In this document: positions 1-5,966 of the stretch, piece by piece
How positions within the stretch are numbered: position 1 is the stretch's first letter
Layout of the letters: each line of letters begins with the position of its first letter
Assembly (NCBI GenBank): GCA_009918865.1
Contig: RGCY01000032.1
Coordinates: 1 to 9,694 of the forward strand
Direction of reading: 5' to 3'
Source of the DNA: Actinomycetota bacterium
GTDB lineage: Bacteria; Actinomycetota; Actinomycetes; S36-B12; UBA5976
Length of the DNA: 9,694 bases
Notes under the pieces: model-generated
The model's input: the letters and a program-made list of their open reading frames with translations, nothing else
Database searches by the model: none
Told to the model about the DNA's origin: nothing
Made by a program: the position numbers and the translations under genes

Positions 1-1
1 G

Positions 2-292
2 GCAACGAGCACGATTGTCGATGCTGCCGTGGGCGGCCCTGAGAAGCGCGAGCGCGAGTCGCGCCGCAATCTTCAGATCGCACAGCTTCAGGCGCAGGCC
101 GCGGCAGGCAATGCGACTGCGCAGATCGAGATCGCACGACTCCAGGCGGAAGCAGCCGTGGAGGCTGCCCGAATTGCAGGGCAGTCGGGCGACGCGTCCA
201 CGAAGAAGCTGCTGATGATCGGTGGAGGCGTGGCACTTCTTGCCGTCCTTGGGATCGGCGCTGCGTTGGTGTTCAAGAAGCCGACGCGATGA
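2..292 (+). CDS. Partial small coiled-coil protein with C-terminal membrane helix (unrecognised)
   Basis: The reading frame is open from base 2, so the gene probably begins upstream of the window; a GTG at 29 is the only in-window start of note. The 96 visible residues are rich in Ala, Gln and Glu. Two similar helical units (IAQLQAQAA and IARLQAEAA) point to a short coiled coil. A Lys-Lys pair is followed by one hydrophobic helix (LLMIGGGVALLAVLGIGAAL) and a basic tail ending KKPTR, which fits a C-terminally anchored membrane protein. I recognise no family. The layout resembles small structural or accessory proteins of phages and other mobile elements, but that is inference only. The stop overlaps the next start as ATGA, so the two frames are probably co-translated. 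G+C in the first 180 bases is 120 of 180, clearly higher than the rest of the window, suggesting a different origin. Confidence 0.55.
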   Translation, partial: ATSTIVDAAVGGPEKRERESRRNLQIAQLQAQAAAGNATAQIEIARLQAEAAVEAARIAGQSGDASTKKLLMIGGGVALLAVLGIGAALVFKKPTR

Positions 293-486
293 GTTACGCG
301 AACTCAGGCATGGGCGATCCGTGGGCCTTCCTCGTCGAGGCCGTCGCAAAGACGGCTGGCGCGAGCGTTGAGGCGGGCGCCGGTAAATACGCGAAGGGAG
401 CGCGCACGGGTCTCGCCGACACCCTCAACTGCCTGCAAGTCATCTGTGGTGGCTGCGAGCAGCGCTTTCACGCCGGCGAAGTGTGA
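289..486 (+). CDS. Short hypothetical frame, probably truncated at the disA junction
   Basis: The frame starts at an ATG overlapping the previous stop (ATGA), a typical coupled start. Its first ~34 residues (MSYANSGMGDPWAFLVEAVA and onward, ending near GKYAKGA) read like a natural small protein with an amphipathic helix. From about base 395 the frame runs antisense through disA codons that are clearly conserved on the other strand, so the remaining residues up to the stop at 484-486 are probably not native. I read this as the 5' part of a gene cut by the junction near 390-400. No function can be assigned. Confidence 0.35.
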   Translation: MSYANSGMGDPWAFLVEAVAKTAGASVEAGAGKYAKGARTGLADTLNCLQVICGGCEQRFHAGEV

Positions 487-1434
487 AACTAGGCGATCAG
501 AAATGGCGTCAGGAATCCGCGGAACTCGCGAAAGAATCCGATATCCGCGCGGGTTCACGCTTTGCTCCAAAAGTTCAGGTGAGGCAACCCAACCAATTGC
601 TTGGGCGATGGCCACAAGGTCCAGGAGTGCCGTTTCGTCGAGTGCTTCCAAATCTGCGGACGATTGCTCAACTGTGCGGTTCTTGCGTCCGACCTTTGCA
701 GGCGTGTAGTCGCGAAGCATGAGGGTGCGGTCGGCTTCCACGCCAGCGAGCAACTCAGCAAGTTGCAGCGACACCAGCCGACCATCTGTGCCGAGTTCCA
801 CCACATAACCATCAATTTCGCGGGCGATGCGGCGCACCATTTCCACGCGTTGTGCCACCGTGGCCACATCACGCACTGTGACGAGTTCCTCGACTTCAAG
901 AGCAGACAGGGTTCGGTTAACTTCATCGAGACGAAGTTTGTAACGCTCGAGAGTTGCAACCGCTTGGTTTGCGCGAGAGAGGATGGCGCTGCTGTCTTCC
1001 ACCACATAGCGGCGACCATTCAGGTATAGCGCAATGATGTTCATGGATTTTGAAACGGAGATGACCGGGAAGGTCGACTGTTTCGCAACGCGATCTGCTG
1101 TGCGGTGACGCGTGCCAGTTTCTTCGGTGGCGATGGTGGGGTCTGGGAGCAACTGAACTGCCGCAGAAATGATGGTGCTGACACTTGGGTCGAGCACAAT
1201 CGCACCATCCATCTTTGCGAGTTCGCGCAAGCGAGTTGCAGAGAAGGGAATGTCGATGGGAAATCCACCACTTGCCATTGACTCAATTGTGCGGTCGTGT
1301 CCGAGCACAACGAGCGCACCCGTGCGTCCCCGCAGAATGCGCTCAAGCCCATCTCGCAGCGAGGTGCCAGGAGCAAGCAAACGCAACGTTTCGCGCAAGG
1401 TTGTTTCGTCGTTGCTTAACTGCGTGTCTACCAC
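304..1434 (-). CDS. disA: DNA integrity scanning protein DisA, diadenylate cyclase, with aberrant C-terminus
   Basis: DisA makes c-di-AMP from two ATP and scans DNA for branched structures such as stalled forks. The protein is 376 residues. The N-terminal diadenylate cyclase domain (about 10-150) has DGA at 76-78 and GTRHRTA at 107-113, the two signature motifs. A helical linker follows, then C-terminal helix-hairpin-helix DNA-binding motifs ending in GVGETRAR at 338-345. The GTG start at 1434 follows an AGAAGG Shine-Dalgarno sequence six bases upstream; a nearby ATG is out of frame. It lies 89 bases downstream of radA, and the pair is commonly adjacent in actinobacteria. After residue ~348 the sequence (VFTGARLNARAS and onward) no longer resembles the usual DisA ending, where a Glu-Gly-Leu-rich helix is expected. 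The protein is somewhat longer than the family norm of about 355. The last 28 residues are probably read from joined foreign DNA. The enzyme domain itself looks intact. Confidence 0.93.
   Translation of the reverse strand: MVDTQLSNDETTLRETLRLLAPGTSLRDGLERILRGRTGALVVLGHDRTIESMASGGFPIDIPFSATRLRELAKMDGAIVLDPSVSTIISAAVQLLPDPTIATEETGTRHRTADRVAKQSTFPVISVSKSMNIIALYLNGRRYVVEDSSAILSRANQAVATLERYKLRLDEVNRTLSALEVEELVTVRDVATVAQRVEMVRRIAREIDGYVVELGTDGRLVSLQLAELLAGVEADRTLMLRDYTPAKVGRKNRTVEQSSADLEALDETALLDLVAIAQAIGWVASPELLEQSVNPRGYRILSRVPRIPDAISDRLVSHFAGVKALLAATTDDLQAVEGVGETRARSLRVFTGARLNARASRLCDGLDEEGPRIAHA
390..400. other. Probable junction between foreign DNA and the disA 3' end
   Basis: On the minus strand DisA-like protein sequence stops near residue 346-348. 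On the plus strand a natural-looking small protein stops near residue 34-37. Both changes map to about 385-400. The position is approximate because it was set by eye from family memory. It can be an insertion boundary or a contig join; see findings. Confidence 0.45.
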
Positions 1435-1491
1435 TGGCCACCTTCTCGTGCATGCGCCTGCGATGTCACGCCCGCGCCATTCTCAATGCGG

Positions 1492-1520
1492 AGTGTAGGT
1501 GTGTGGGGTGCAGCGTTGAA
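1492..1520 (-). promoter_or_regulatory. Possible internal promoter for disA
   Basis: On the minus strand TACACT (1497 to 1492) fits an actinobacterial TAnnnT -10 box. TTCAAC at 1520-1515, 17 bases upstream, is a weak -35 match (three of six to TTGACA). A start near 1485 would leave a leader of roughly 50 bases with the disA Shine-Dalgarno sequence. It would let disA be expressed apart from radA. Only the -10 box is good. Confidence 0.35.
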
Positions 1521-1523
1521 TGC

Positions 1524-3002
1524 TCAGCCGTCAACTCGGGCTGCGGCGAGAGCGTCGCGTACATCACAGACTTCAACCACTGCCAGACCACAGTGGTCAA
1601 CATCTCGCGCCGAGCCCGTGGGCACTATTGCCCGACGCATCCCGAGTCGCGCCGCCTCAGCGAGCCGTTTACCCACTCCGACCACGTTGCGAATCTCTCC
1701 AGCCAAACCGATTTCACCCAAAGCCAATGTGCCTTCGGGTAAAGGCTGCTGCCAGGACGCACTGGCCACAGCCAGGGCCACGGCGAGATCACTCGCTGGT
1801 TCGCCCAGGCGCACACCTCCAACTGTGGAGACATACACCTCGCGGTCAGCCAGCCGTGCTCCAACGCGTCGTTCGAGCACTGCCAGCAGCATGGCAATCC
1901 GCGAACCGTCGACGCCTTGGGTTGCGCGCCGCGGCGCCGCCGATGCAGTGGCTGCCACGAGTGCCTGCACTTCAACAAGCAACGGCCGACGACCTTCCAG
2001 CGCCACAGTCACGCAGGTGCCAGCCACCGGCTCGGGTAGTCGAGATACGAACAGCCCATGCGGATCGGCAACAGCCCACATGCCGTTCTCGCCCATCTCA
2101 AAGCAACCAACTTCATCGGCTGCACCAAAGCGGTTCTTGACTGCGCGCAGCAATCGCAGACGTGTATGACGGTCGCCTTCAATGTGCAGCACCGTATCCA
2201 CGAGATGCTCCAACACTCGCGGCCCAGCAATTGCACCCTCTTTCGTCACGTGACCAACGAGTAGGCACGCAAACCCACGGGTCTTGGCAATTCTGATGAG
2301 TGCAGATGCGACTTCACGAACTTGATTGACACCTCCAACGACACCATCAACAAGTGGATGACCGAGAGTTTGGATTGAGTCAACAACCAACACATCCGGC
2401 TGCACGGCATCGATGTGGGCAAGCACCGCGCCAAGATCGGTTTCGGCGGCGAGAAAGAGTTGCGGGTCAAGGGCATCAACGCGTTCCGCACGCAACTTCA
2501 CTTGTGCAGCAGATTCTTCGCCGGTGATGTAGAGCACGCGCGCTCCCGTGCGCGCACAGGATGCAAGTGCGGAGATGAGCAACGTGGATTTGCCAATGCC
2601 TGGCTCGCCGGCGAGTAACGTGACTGACCCGGCAACGAGTCCGCCGCCGAGAACTCGGTCAAGTTCAGTGTTACCCGTGGGCATCGCGCGCGCATCTTCC
2701 GCCGCCACATGTGCGATGGGCACTGCAGCGGTGGTCACTAGTCCTGGTTGTGGCAGTGACGCGGTTGCACCACCCATTTCCTGCAGGGAGCCCCATTGTT
2801 GACACTCACCGCAACGGCCTACCCACTTCACCGTCTGCCAACCACACTCGACACAGCGGTAGCCCTGAGTTTTGTTCGCTTTACCCAAGGTGGCGCCGCG
2901 CGGTTTCGGGGCCGGTGAGCTGAGTGGCGCGGAAGTTGCAGCAGTGGAGCTCTCAGGAGTGAAGCGCGTCATGGGCGCGACGCTAGGTCGTGGGTCTGAC
3001 AT
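1524..3002 (-). CDS. radA: DNA repair protein RadA (Sms), RecA-like ATPase with Lon-like domain
   Basis: RadA is a hexameric DNA-dependent ATPase that drives branch migration of recombination intermediates with RecA. The 492-residue protein has all the expected parts in order: a zinc finger with Cys50, Cys53, Cys64 and Cys67; Walker A GEPGIGKS at 132-139; Walker B VLVVDSIQT at 204-212; the RadA-specific KNRFG at 289-293; and a C-terminal Lon-protease-like domain. The first ~45 residues are a Ser/Pro/Ala-rich extension, longer than usual, so the start is uncertain. ATG at 3002 has no clear Shine-Dalgarno sequence. ATG at 2972 (codon 11) is preceded at seven bases by TAGCGT, a leaderless-type -10 box, and gives a length closer to the family. 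It lies 57 bases after the cysteine-rich gene and 89 before disA, so the three probably form one unit. Confidence 0.96.
   Translation of the reverse strand: MSDPRPSVAPMTRFTPESSTAATSAPLSSPAPKPRGATLGKANKTQGYRCVECGWQTVKWVGRCGECQQWGSLQEMGGATASLPQPGLVTTAAVPIAHVAAEDARAMPTGNTELDRVLGGGLVAGSVTLLAGEPGIGKSTLLISALASCARTGARVLYITGEESAAQVKLRAERVDALDPQLFLAAETDLGAVLAHIDAVQPDVLVVDSIQTLGHPLVDGVVGGVNQVREVASALIRIAKTRGFACLLVGHVTKEGAIAGPRVLEHLVDTVLHIEGDRHTRLRLLRAVKNRFGAADEVGCFEMGENGMWAVADPHGLFVSRLPEPVAGTCVTVALEGRRPLLVEVQALVAATASAAPRRATQGVDGSRIAMLLAVLERRVGARLADREVYVSTVGGVRLGEPASDLAVALAVASASWQQPLPEGTLALGEIGLAGEIRNVVGVGKRLAEAARLGMRRAIVPTGSARDVDHCGLAVVEVCDVRDALAAARVDG
2980..2985 (-). promoter_or_regulatory. Candidate leaderless -10 box for a shorter radA
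   Basis: The minus strand reads TAGCGT followed by seven bases and then ATG at codon 11 of the longest radA frame. The same spacing is seen before the HAD phosphatase gene. No -35 box is visible. If used, it would make RadA start at 2972. It lies inside the longer reading frame, so it may be chance. Confidence 0.25.
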
Positions 3003-3059
3003 TGAGCAGGTGTGAAAGTCTGCGCAGGTGTCGGCGTGCGCGCAGCGCGCGAGTGAATG
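3003..3059 (-). repeat. Short direct repeat in the radA upstream gap
   Basis: GCAGGTGT (plus-strand reading) occurs at 3006-3013 and again at 3024-3031, 18 bases apart, just before the radA start. A GC-only inverted run, GCGCGC-A-GCGCGC, lies beside it. Two copies of an eight-base word at under two helical turns could be a protein-binding site, but the run is low in complexity and no known SOS-box pattern (GAACnnnnGTTC) is present. Confidence 0.2.
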
Positions 3060-3869
3060 TCAGCGTGGGTCGGCTGGGTGAATTGCCAGGCTACGAATGT
3101 CAATGAATGCTGGCTCGCCACCGTGGCGACCAACTGGACGTGGCCGTCGTGCCGCCGCAATCACGGCCTCGCGAGTGCGGCAGTGCTCGCTGAGCACTTC
3201 GTAGGCACTCGCACCCATGAGCTCAACAAGTTCTTCGCGCATTGATTCATACACGGGTACGCGCGCCACATGCGCTTCGGTGTTGCCACTGCAATACCAA
3301 TCCAGTGCATGCCCCCCAGCGCCCCACTGCCGACGAGAAAACTCGGTGACGCTCACGATGAGGACTTCAGTGCCATCATCGCGAGTGACGCGTTCGTACG
3401 TTCGGCTGATGGGAAGTTGCCAGCACACATCTGGTTTGACTTCTAAAGCTGGCACGCCTTCACGGCGAGCAAGTGCGTGGAATGCGCACCCCATTCCGCC
3501 TTCGAATGTTGCGGAGTTTGAAAAGATGCACGCGCCGGAAACAACGCGCGTCTTCCACACACCTTCGTCATCGCGCTCAAGCCACCGCTTGCCGCGTCCT
3601 GCTGCGTGGTGTTCCCAATCTTCTGGCGAGAGTCGCTTGACCGCTTCAGACACGCGGACTTTGTCTTCGGCATCGCTGAAGTGCGCACCGAGAGTGCAGC
3701 AGCCAGCGTCTGGTTCTTCCTTGAAGATGCCTTTACAGCCGTTGCCATAGATGCATGTCCAATTCGACGTGAGCCAGGTGAGATCACACCGGAAGAGGAC
3801 AACATCGGGGTTGTCTGGGTCAGCAAACTCAACCCAGTGGCGTGGAAAGTCAAGTTCTACCTCAGGCAC
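3060..3869 (-). CDS. Conserved actinobacterial cysteine-rich protein of unknown function
   Basis: The 269-residue protein is soluble-looking, with no signal peptide or membrane helix. It has ten cysteines: 28, 39, 45, the pair 57-58, 114, 128, 149, 193 and 230. Their spacing (for example TWLTSNWTC at 31-39, GNGC at 42-45, DAGCC at 54-58, GACIF at 112-116, DVCWQLPI at 147-154, DWYCSG at 190-195) suggests metal or Fe-S binding. I recall similar proteins of matching length in Streptomyces, opening with a PREWVEF-DPDNPE-like stretch that matches PRHWVEFADPDNPD here, but I know no assigned function. The start is GTG at 3869, backed by that conserved N-terminus and by a TACCCT box six bases upstream, suggesting a leaderless transcript. 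It is the first gene of a likely unit with radA and disA, so a DNA-repair or stress role is possible but unproven. The Arg-rich segment at 241-249 is a weakly conserved-looking tail. Confidence 0.88.
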   Translation of the reverse strand: MPEVELDFPRHWVEFADPDNPDVVLFRCDLTWLTSNWTCIYGNGCKGIFKEEPDAGCCTLGAHFSDAEDKVRVSEAVKRLSPEDWEHHAAGRGKRWLERDDEGVWKTRVVSGACIFSNSATFEGGMGCAFHALARREGVPALEVKPDVCWQLPISRTYERVTRDDGTEVLIVSVTEFSRRQWGAGGHALDWYCSGNTEAHVARVPVYESMREELVELMGASAYEVLSEHCRTREAVIAAARRPRPVGRHGGEPAFIDIRSLAIHPADPR

Positions 3870-3875
3870 TCCATG

Positions 3876-3881
3876 AGGGTA
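3876..3881 (-). promoter_or_regulatory. Leaderless-type -10 box for the cysteine-rich gene and radA-disA
   Basis: The minus strand reads TACCCT, then six bases, then the GTG start at 3869. This is the spacing at which transcription would begin on the start codon itself. No good -35 box is visible about 17 bases upstream. The palindrome at 3883-3894 sits in the spacer region just upstream. Confidence 0.5.
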
Positions 3882-3882
3882 C

Positions 3883-3894
3883 CTGATGCATCAG
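3883..3894. promoter_or_regulatory. Perfect 12-base palindrome, candidate operator
   Basis: CTGATGCATCAG equals its own reverse complement over all 12 bases. It lies between the divergent cysteine-rich gene and proline dehydrogenase. It sits directly behind the -10 box of the leftward promoter, where a bound repressor would block polymerase, and about 43 bases upstream of the -10 box of the rightward promoter. Flanking GGT (3878-3880) and ACC (3895-3897) extend the symmetry, with two extra bases on one side. The binding protein is unknown. Confidence 0.45.
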
Positions 3895-3936
3895 ACCGGT
3901 GAGCCGAGTCACAAGGCATGAGCACTGTGAGCGGAT

Positions 3937-3942
3937 TACCCT
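3937..3942 (+). promoter_or_regulatory. -10 box for proline dehydrogenase
   Basis: TACCCT on the plus strand is followed by eight bases and then an in-frame GTG at 3951. The same hexamer is used on the other strand at 3876-3881 and before hemD. If used, transcription would start at about 3949-3951 and the upstream ATG at 3918 could not be the start. No clear -35 box. Confidence 0.4.
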
Positions 3943-3950
3943 TGTCTCTC

Positions 3951-4889
3951 GTGTCCACCTCATTACTCCGAACTGCCATTCTCGCGGCTGCGCGCAATGA
4001 GTCACTTCGCGATGTTGTGACAGCAGCACCGGTCACGCGTGATGTGGTGAAGCGGTTCGTTGCTGGAACAACCGTGAGCGATGTTGTTGACGTGACGCGT
4101 GCACTCTGGGAGCAAGGTTTGTATTCGACCGTGGATCGTCTTGGTGAAGATGTCCACACAGACGCCGACGCAGACGCCACAGTCTCTGATTATCTGGAAT
4201 TACTTCGCGCGCTCAGTGCCGCCGGGCTCACTGACGCAGTAGAAGTGTCGGTGAAACTTTCGGCAGTAGGTCAGGCACTCTCCGATGGGCAGCAGTCAAG
4301 TGCGCGTCGCGCTCAGTCCATTTGTGCAGCGGCTGCCGACGTTGGCACAACAGTGACGTTGGATATGGAAGACCACACCACCACAGATGCAACGTTGACC
4401 ACCGCGCGCACATTGCGTGAGCAGTTCCCGACAGTTGCCGTGGTTCTGCAGTCTTATTTGCGTCGCACTCCAGATGACGTGAAAGCGATGGCATACCCCG
4501 GTTCACGGGTGCGCTTGTGTAAGGGCGCTTACAAAGAGCCCGCAGATGTGGCGTTCACTGATCGTGCCGAAATTGACAAGGCATATGTGCGGTTGATGCG
4601 GACGTTAATTGATTCGCCAGCAACGCCACTGCTGGCAACTCACGACCCACGGCTCATTGACATTGCAACATCGCTGCTCACTGAAGCCGGTCGAGCGCCA
4701 GGGTCTTATGAGTTCCAAATGTTGCTAGGGATTCGCCCAGAGGAACAGACTCGTTTAGTTGCTGAGGGACACAAAGTCCGGGTGTATGTGCCATATGGCA
4801 CCGACTGGTGGGGCTACCTCATGCGTCGCATGGCTGAGAAGCCTGCGAACCTCGCTTTGTTCACGCGTTCACTGCTCTCGCGCTCCTGA
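3951..4889 (+). CDS. Proline dehydrogenase (FAD-dependent, monofunctional)
   Basis: The enzyme oxidises L-proline to pyrroline-5-carboxylate, passing electrons through FAD to the respiratory quinone pool. Numbered from an ATG at 3918, the barrel shows VSVKLS (Lys113), TLDMEDH (149-152 core), VLQSYLRR (Gln178, Tyr180), RVRLCKGAYKE (Arg197-Glu207), LLATHD (238-243), FQMLLGIR (266-273) and the substrate-binding GYLMRRMAEKPAN with Arg303-Arg304 and Glu307. The C-terminal pyrroline-5-carboxylate dehydrogenase of bifunctional PutA is absent, as usual in actinobacteria, and no such gene is nearby. I prefer GTG 3951 (312 residues): homologues start only a few residues before the ILAAAR helix, a TACCCT box lies eight bases upstream, and the ATG at 3918 has its AAGG only one base away. 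The longer 323-residue form remains possible. The gene is divergent from the cysteine-rich gene and shares its palindrome. Confidence 0.93.
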   Translation: MSTSLLRTAILAAARNESLRDVVTAAPVTRDVVKRFVAGTTVSDVVDVTRALWEQGLYSTVDRLGEDVHTDADADATVSDYLELLRALSAAGLTDAVEVSVKLSAVGQALSDGQQSSARRAQSICAAAADVGTTVTLDMEDHTTTDATLTTARTLREQFPTVAVVLQSYLRRTPDDVKAMAYPGSRVRLCKGAYKEPADVAFTDRAEIDKAYVRLMRTLIDSPATPLLATHDPRLIDIATSLLTEAGRAPGSYEFQMLLGIRPEEQTRLVAEGHKVRVYVPYGTDWWGYLMRRMAEKPANLALFTRSLLSRS

Positions 4890-4923
4890 ACCCCGCGCCG
4901 TGGGGGGATGCGTGTGCCCCCGC

Positions 4924-4929
4924 TACGCT
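4924..4929 (+). promoter_or_regulatory. -10 box for the bS22 gene
   Basis: TACGCT fits the TAnnnT pattern seen repeatedly here. It would start transcription near 4936, giving a leader of about 76 bases. The region where a -35 box belongs is a G run (4901-4907), so there is no recognisable -35. Confidence 0.4.
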
Positions 4930-4937
4930 TTCACACC

Positions 4938-4962
4938 TGCTCGCACCGCCACGCGGTGAGCA
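4938..4962 (+). promoter_or_regulatory. Hairpin at the 5' end of the presumed bS22 leader
   Basis: CACCGC (4944-4949), a CAC loop and GCGGTG (4953-4958) make a perfect six-base stem. TGCT (4938-4941) and AGCA (4959-4962) extend it to ten pairs with a two-base bulge on the left. It would lie at the very 5' end of a transcript from the TACGCT box. There is no T run after it, so an intrinsic terminator for proline dehydrogenase is less likely, though not excluded. A role in mRNA stability or autoregulation is speculation. Confidence 0.35.
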
Positions 4963-5011
4963 CTCCAGATCTGACAGACACACCGCTGAGACACGAGAAC
5001 GAGGCTTGACT

Positions 5012-5110
5012 ATGGGTTCAGTCGTCAAGAAGCGCCGCAAGCGCATGGCGAAGAAGAAGCACCGCAAGCTGCTCAAGAAGACGCGTATCCAGCGTCGCAA
5101 TAAGAAATAG
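5012..5110 (+). CDS. Small ribosomal protein bS22 (AURKAIP1/COX24-domain protein)
   Basis: This 32-residue, highly basic protein starts MGSVVKKRRKRMAKKKHRKL and ends RRNKK; about half its residues are Lys or Arg. It matches the actinobacterial 30S protein bS22 (33 residues in mycobacteria, Rv0500B type), seen in mycobacterial ribosome structures near the decoding region. It is also described as an AURKAIP1/COX24-domain protein because of its likeness to mitochondrial proteins. GAGG at 5001-5004 is a good Shine-Dalgarno sequence seven bases before the ATG. The gene is easily missed because of its size. It is monocistronic: proline dehydrogenase ends 122 bases upstream, and the next gene is convergent after 18 bases. 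Confidence 0.93.
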   Translation: MGSVVKKRRKRMAKKKHRKLLKKTRIQRRNKK

Positions 5111-5115
5111 TTGCC

Positions 5116-5130
5116 GGGGCTGCGTGCCCT
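5116..5130. terminator. Short hairpin in the convergent gap, weak terminator candidate
   Basis: GGGGC (5116-5120), a TGCGT loop and GCCCT (5126-5130) form a four-pair stem plus one G-U pair, between the bS22 stop and the HAD phosphatase stop, which it overlaps. There is no T run on either side, so termination here would need Rho or another factor. It is the only structure in this 18-base gap. Confidence 0.25.
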
Positions 5131-5893
5131 ATCGCGTTGCAAAGAGCGCAACGAGCGTCGCGACAATGGCTCCCGCTAGCGAAAGTTGCCGACCACTCCA
5201 GCGTGCCAGAGACCGTCGTGAACGGAACTCAAGAATCGGCCAGCCTCGTTCGCGTGCAATGCGCTTGAGCGCACGGTCTGGATTCACCACGTGTGGTAGC
5301 CCAACAGACTCCAACAACGGCAGGTCGTTTGCGGAGTCGGAGTAAGCGCTCGATGCGGCGAGATTGATGCCTTCTCGTTCGGCAAGCGCCTTGACCGCAA
5401 TCGCCTTTTGCTTGCCGTGCAAGACCGAACCGACCAAATTCCCCGTGTAAACCCCATCCACAACTTCCGAAACTGTGCCAAGGGCGCCGCTTAATCCGAG
5501 GCGGTGAGCCATGAGGTCCGCAACTTCCACCGGCGTGGCGGTCACCAACCACACATCGGTTCCGGCATCTCGGTGTCGGTGGGCAAGTTCGAGGACTTCA
5601 TGCCATAACTTGTCAGCAAGGCGCTCATCGAAAACTTCCGCAGCAAGTGATGTCATTTCCTCAACACTTCGTCCGGCAACGAAGGCCAGTGCGGCTTGCT
5701 GAACCGATGCAATGTCGGTGAGGTATTCCTTGCCAGAGAGCACAAAGCGACTTTGCTTCACGATGAAAGTGCGGATATCGCGCGCTCGAAAATAACCACG
5801 CTGACGAAATGAGCGTGCGAGATGAAAAAGGCTCGCCCCTCGCACCACGGTGTTGTCGACGTCGAAGAAGGCGGCCACGCGGCCGGTAGTCAT
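5129..5893 (-). CDS. HAD-IB family phosphatase (SerB-like) with C-terminal membrane helix
   Basis: A haloacid dehalogenase superfamily phosphatase of 254 residues. Motif I is FFDVDNT with Asp11 as nucleophile and Asp13 as acid/base. Motif II is VWLVTATP with Thr118. Motif III is the Lys in GKQK (161-163). Motif IV is YSDSANDLPLL with Asp186 and Asp190. The helical cap lies between motifs I and II. A hydrophobic stretch at 238-252 (SLAGAIVATLVALFA) after a basic RSRRSLARWSGR segment should anchor the C-terminus in the membrane. Such proteins are often called phosphoserine phosphatase (SerB1 of M. tuberculosis is in the same position), but the true substrate is uncertain; lipid-linked or sugar phosphates are alternatives given the anchor. 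ATG 5893 begins just before motif I. The frame stays open upstream to 6016 but would overlap the divergent glutaredoxin gene. A TAGGCT box seven bases upstream suggests leaderless transcription. Confidence 0.92.
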   Translation of the reverse strand: MTTGRVAAFFDVDNTVVRGASLFHLARSFRQRGYFRARDIRTFIVKQSRFVLSGKEYLTDIASVQQAALAFVAGRSVEEMTSLAAEVFDERLADKLWHEVLELAHRHRDAGTDVWLVTATPVEVADLMAHRLGLSGALGTVSEVVDGVYTGNLVGSVLHGKQKAIAVKALAEREGINLAASSAYSDSANDLPLLESVGLPHVVNPDRALKRIARERGWPILEFRSRRSLARWSGRQLSLAGAIVATLVALFATR

Positions 5894-5900
5894 CGCATTG

Positions 5901-5906
5901 AGCCTA
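5901..5906 (-). promoter_or_regulatory. Leaderless-type -10 box for the HAD phosphatase
   Basis: The minus strand reads TAGGCT, seven bases, then ATG at 5893. No Shine-Dalgarno sequence is present, which agrees with a leaderless transcript. No clear -35 box is visible. Confidence 0.45.
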
Positions 5907-5966
5907 GATGACCAAGCAGTGATGTGCGCGCGACGCGACTCACCGTTGCTGCGGCAAGATGCTCTC

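Noticed and set aside
601..1029. Plus-strand frame opposite disA
   Set aside because: It is antisense to the conserved cyclase and linker region of DisA, and the apparent Cys/His content is a shadow of codon use.
1520..2140. Long plus-strand open frames opposite radA
   Set aside because: They lie antisense to a fully conserved RadA and read as Arg/Ser/Pro-rich shadow sequence with no motifs.
3032..3052. GC-only inverted run GCGCGC-A-GCGCGC as terminator or operator
   Set aside because: A one-base loop cannot form a hairpin, there is no T run, and such alternating GC runs are common in GC-rich DNA.
4890..4922. G run and C run after proline dehydrogenase as a terminator
   Set aside because: The stem is only four or five G-C pairs with a long loop and no T run; the hairpin at 4938-4962 is better formed.
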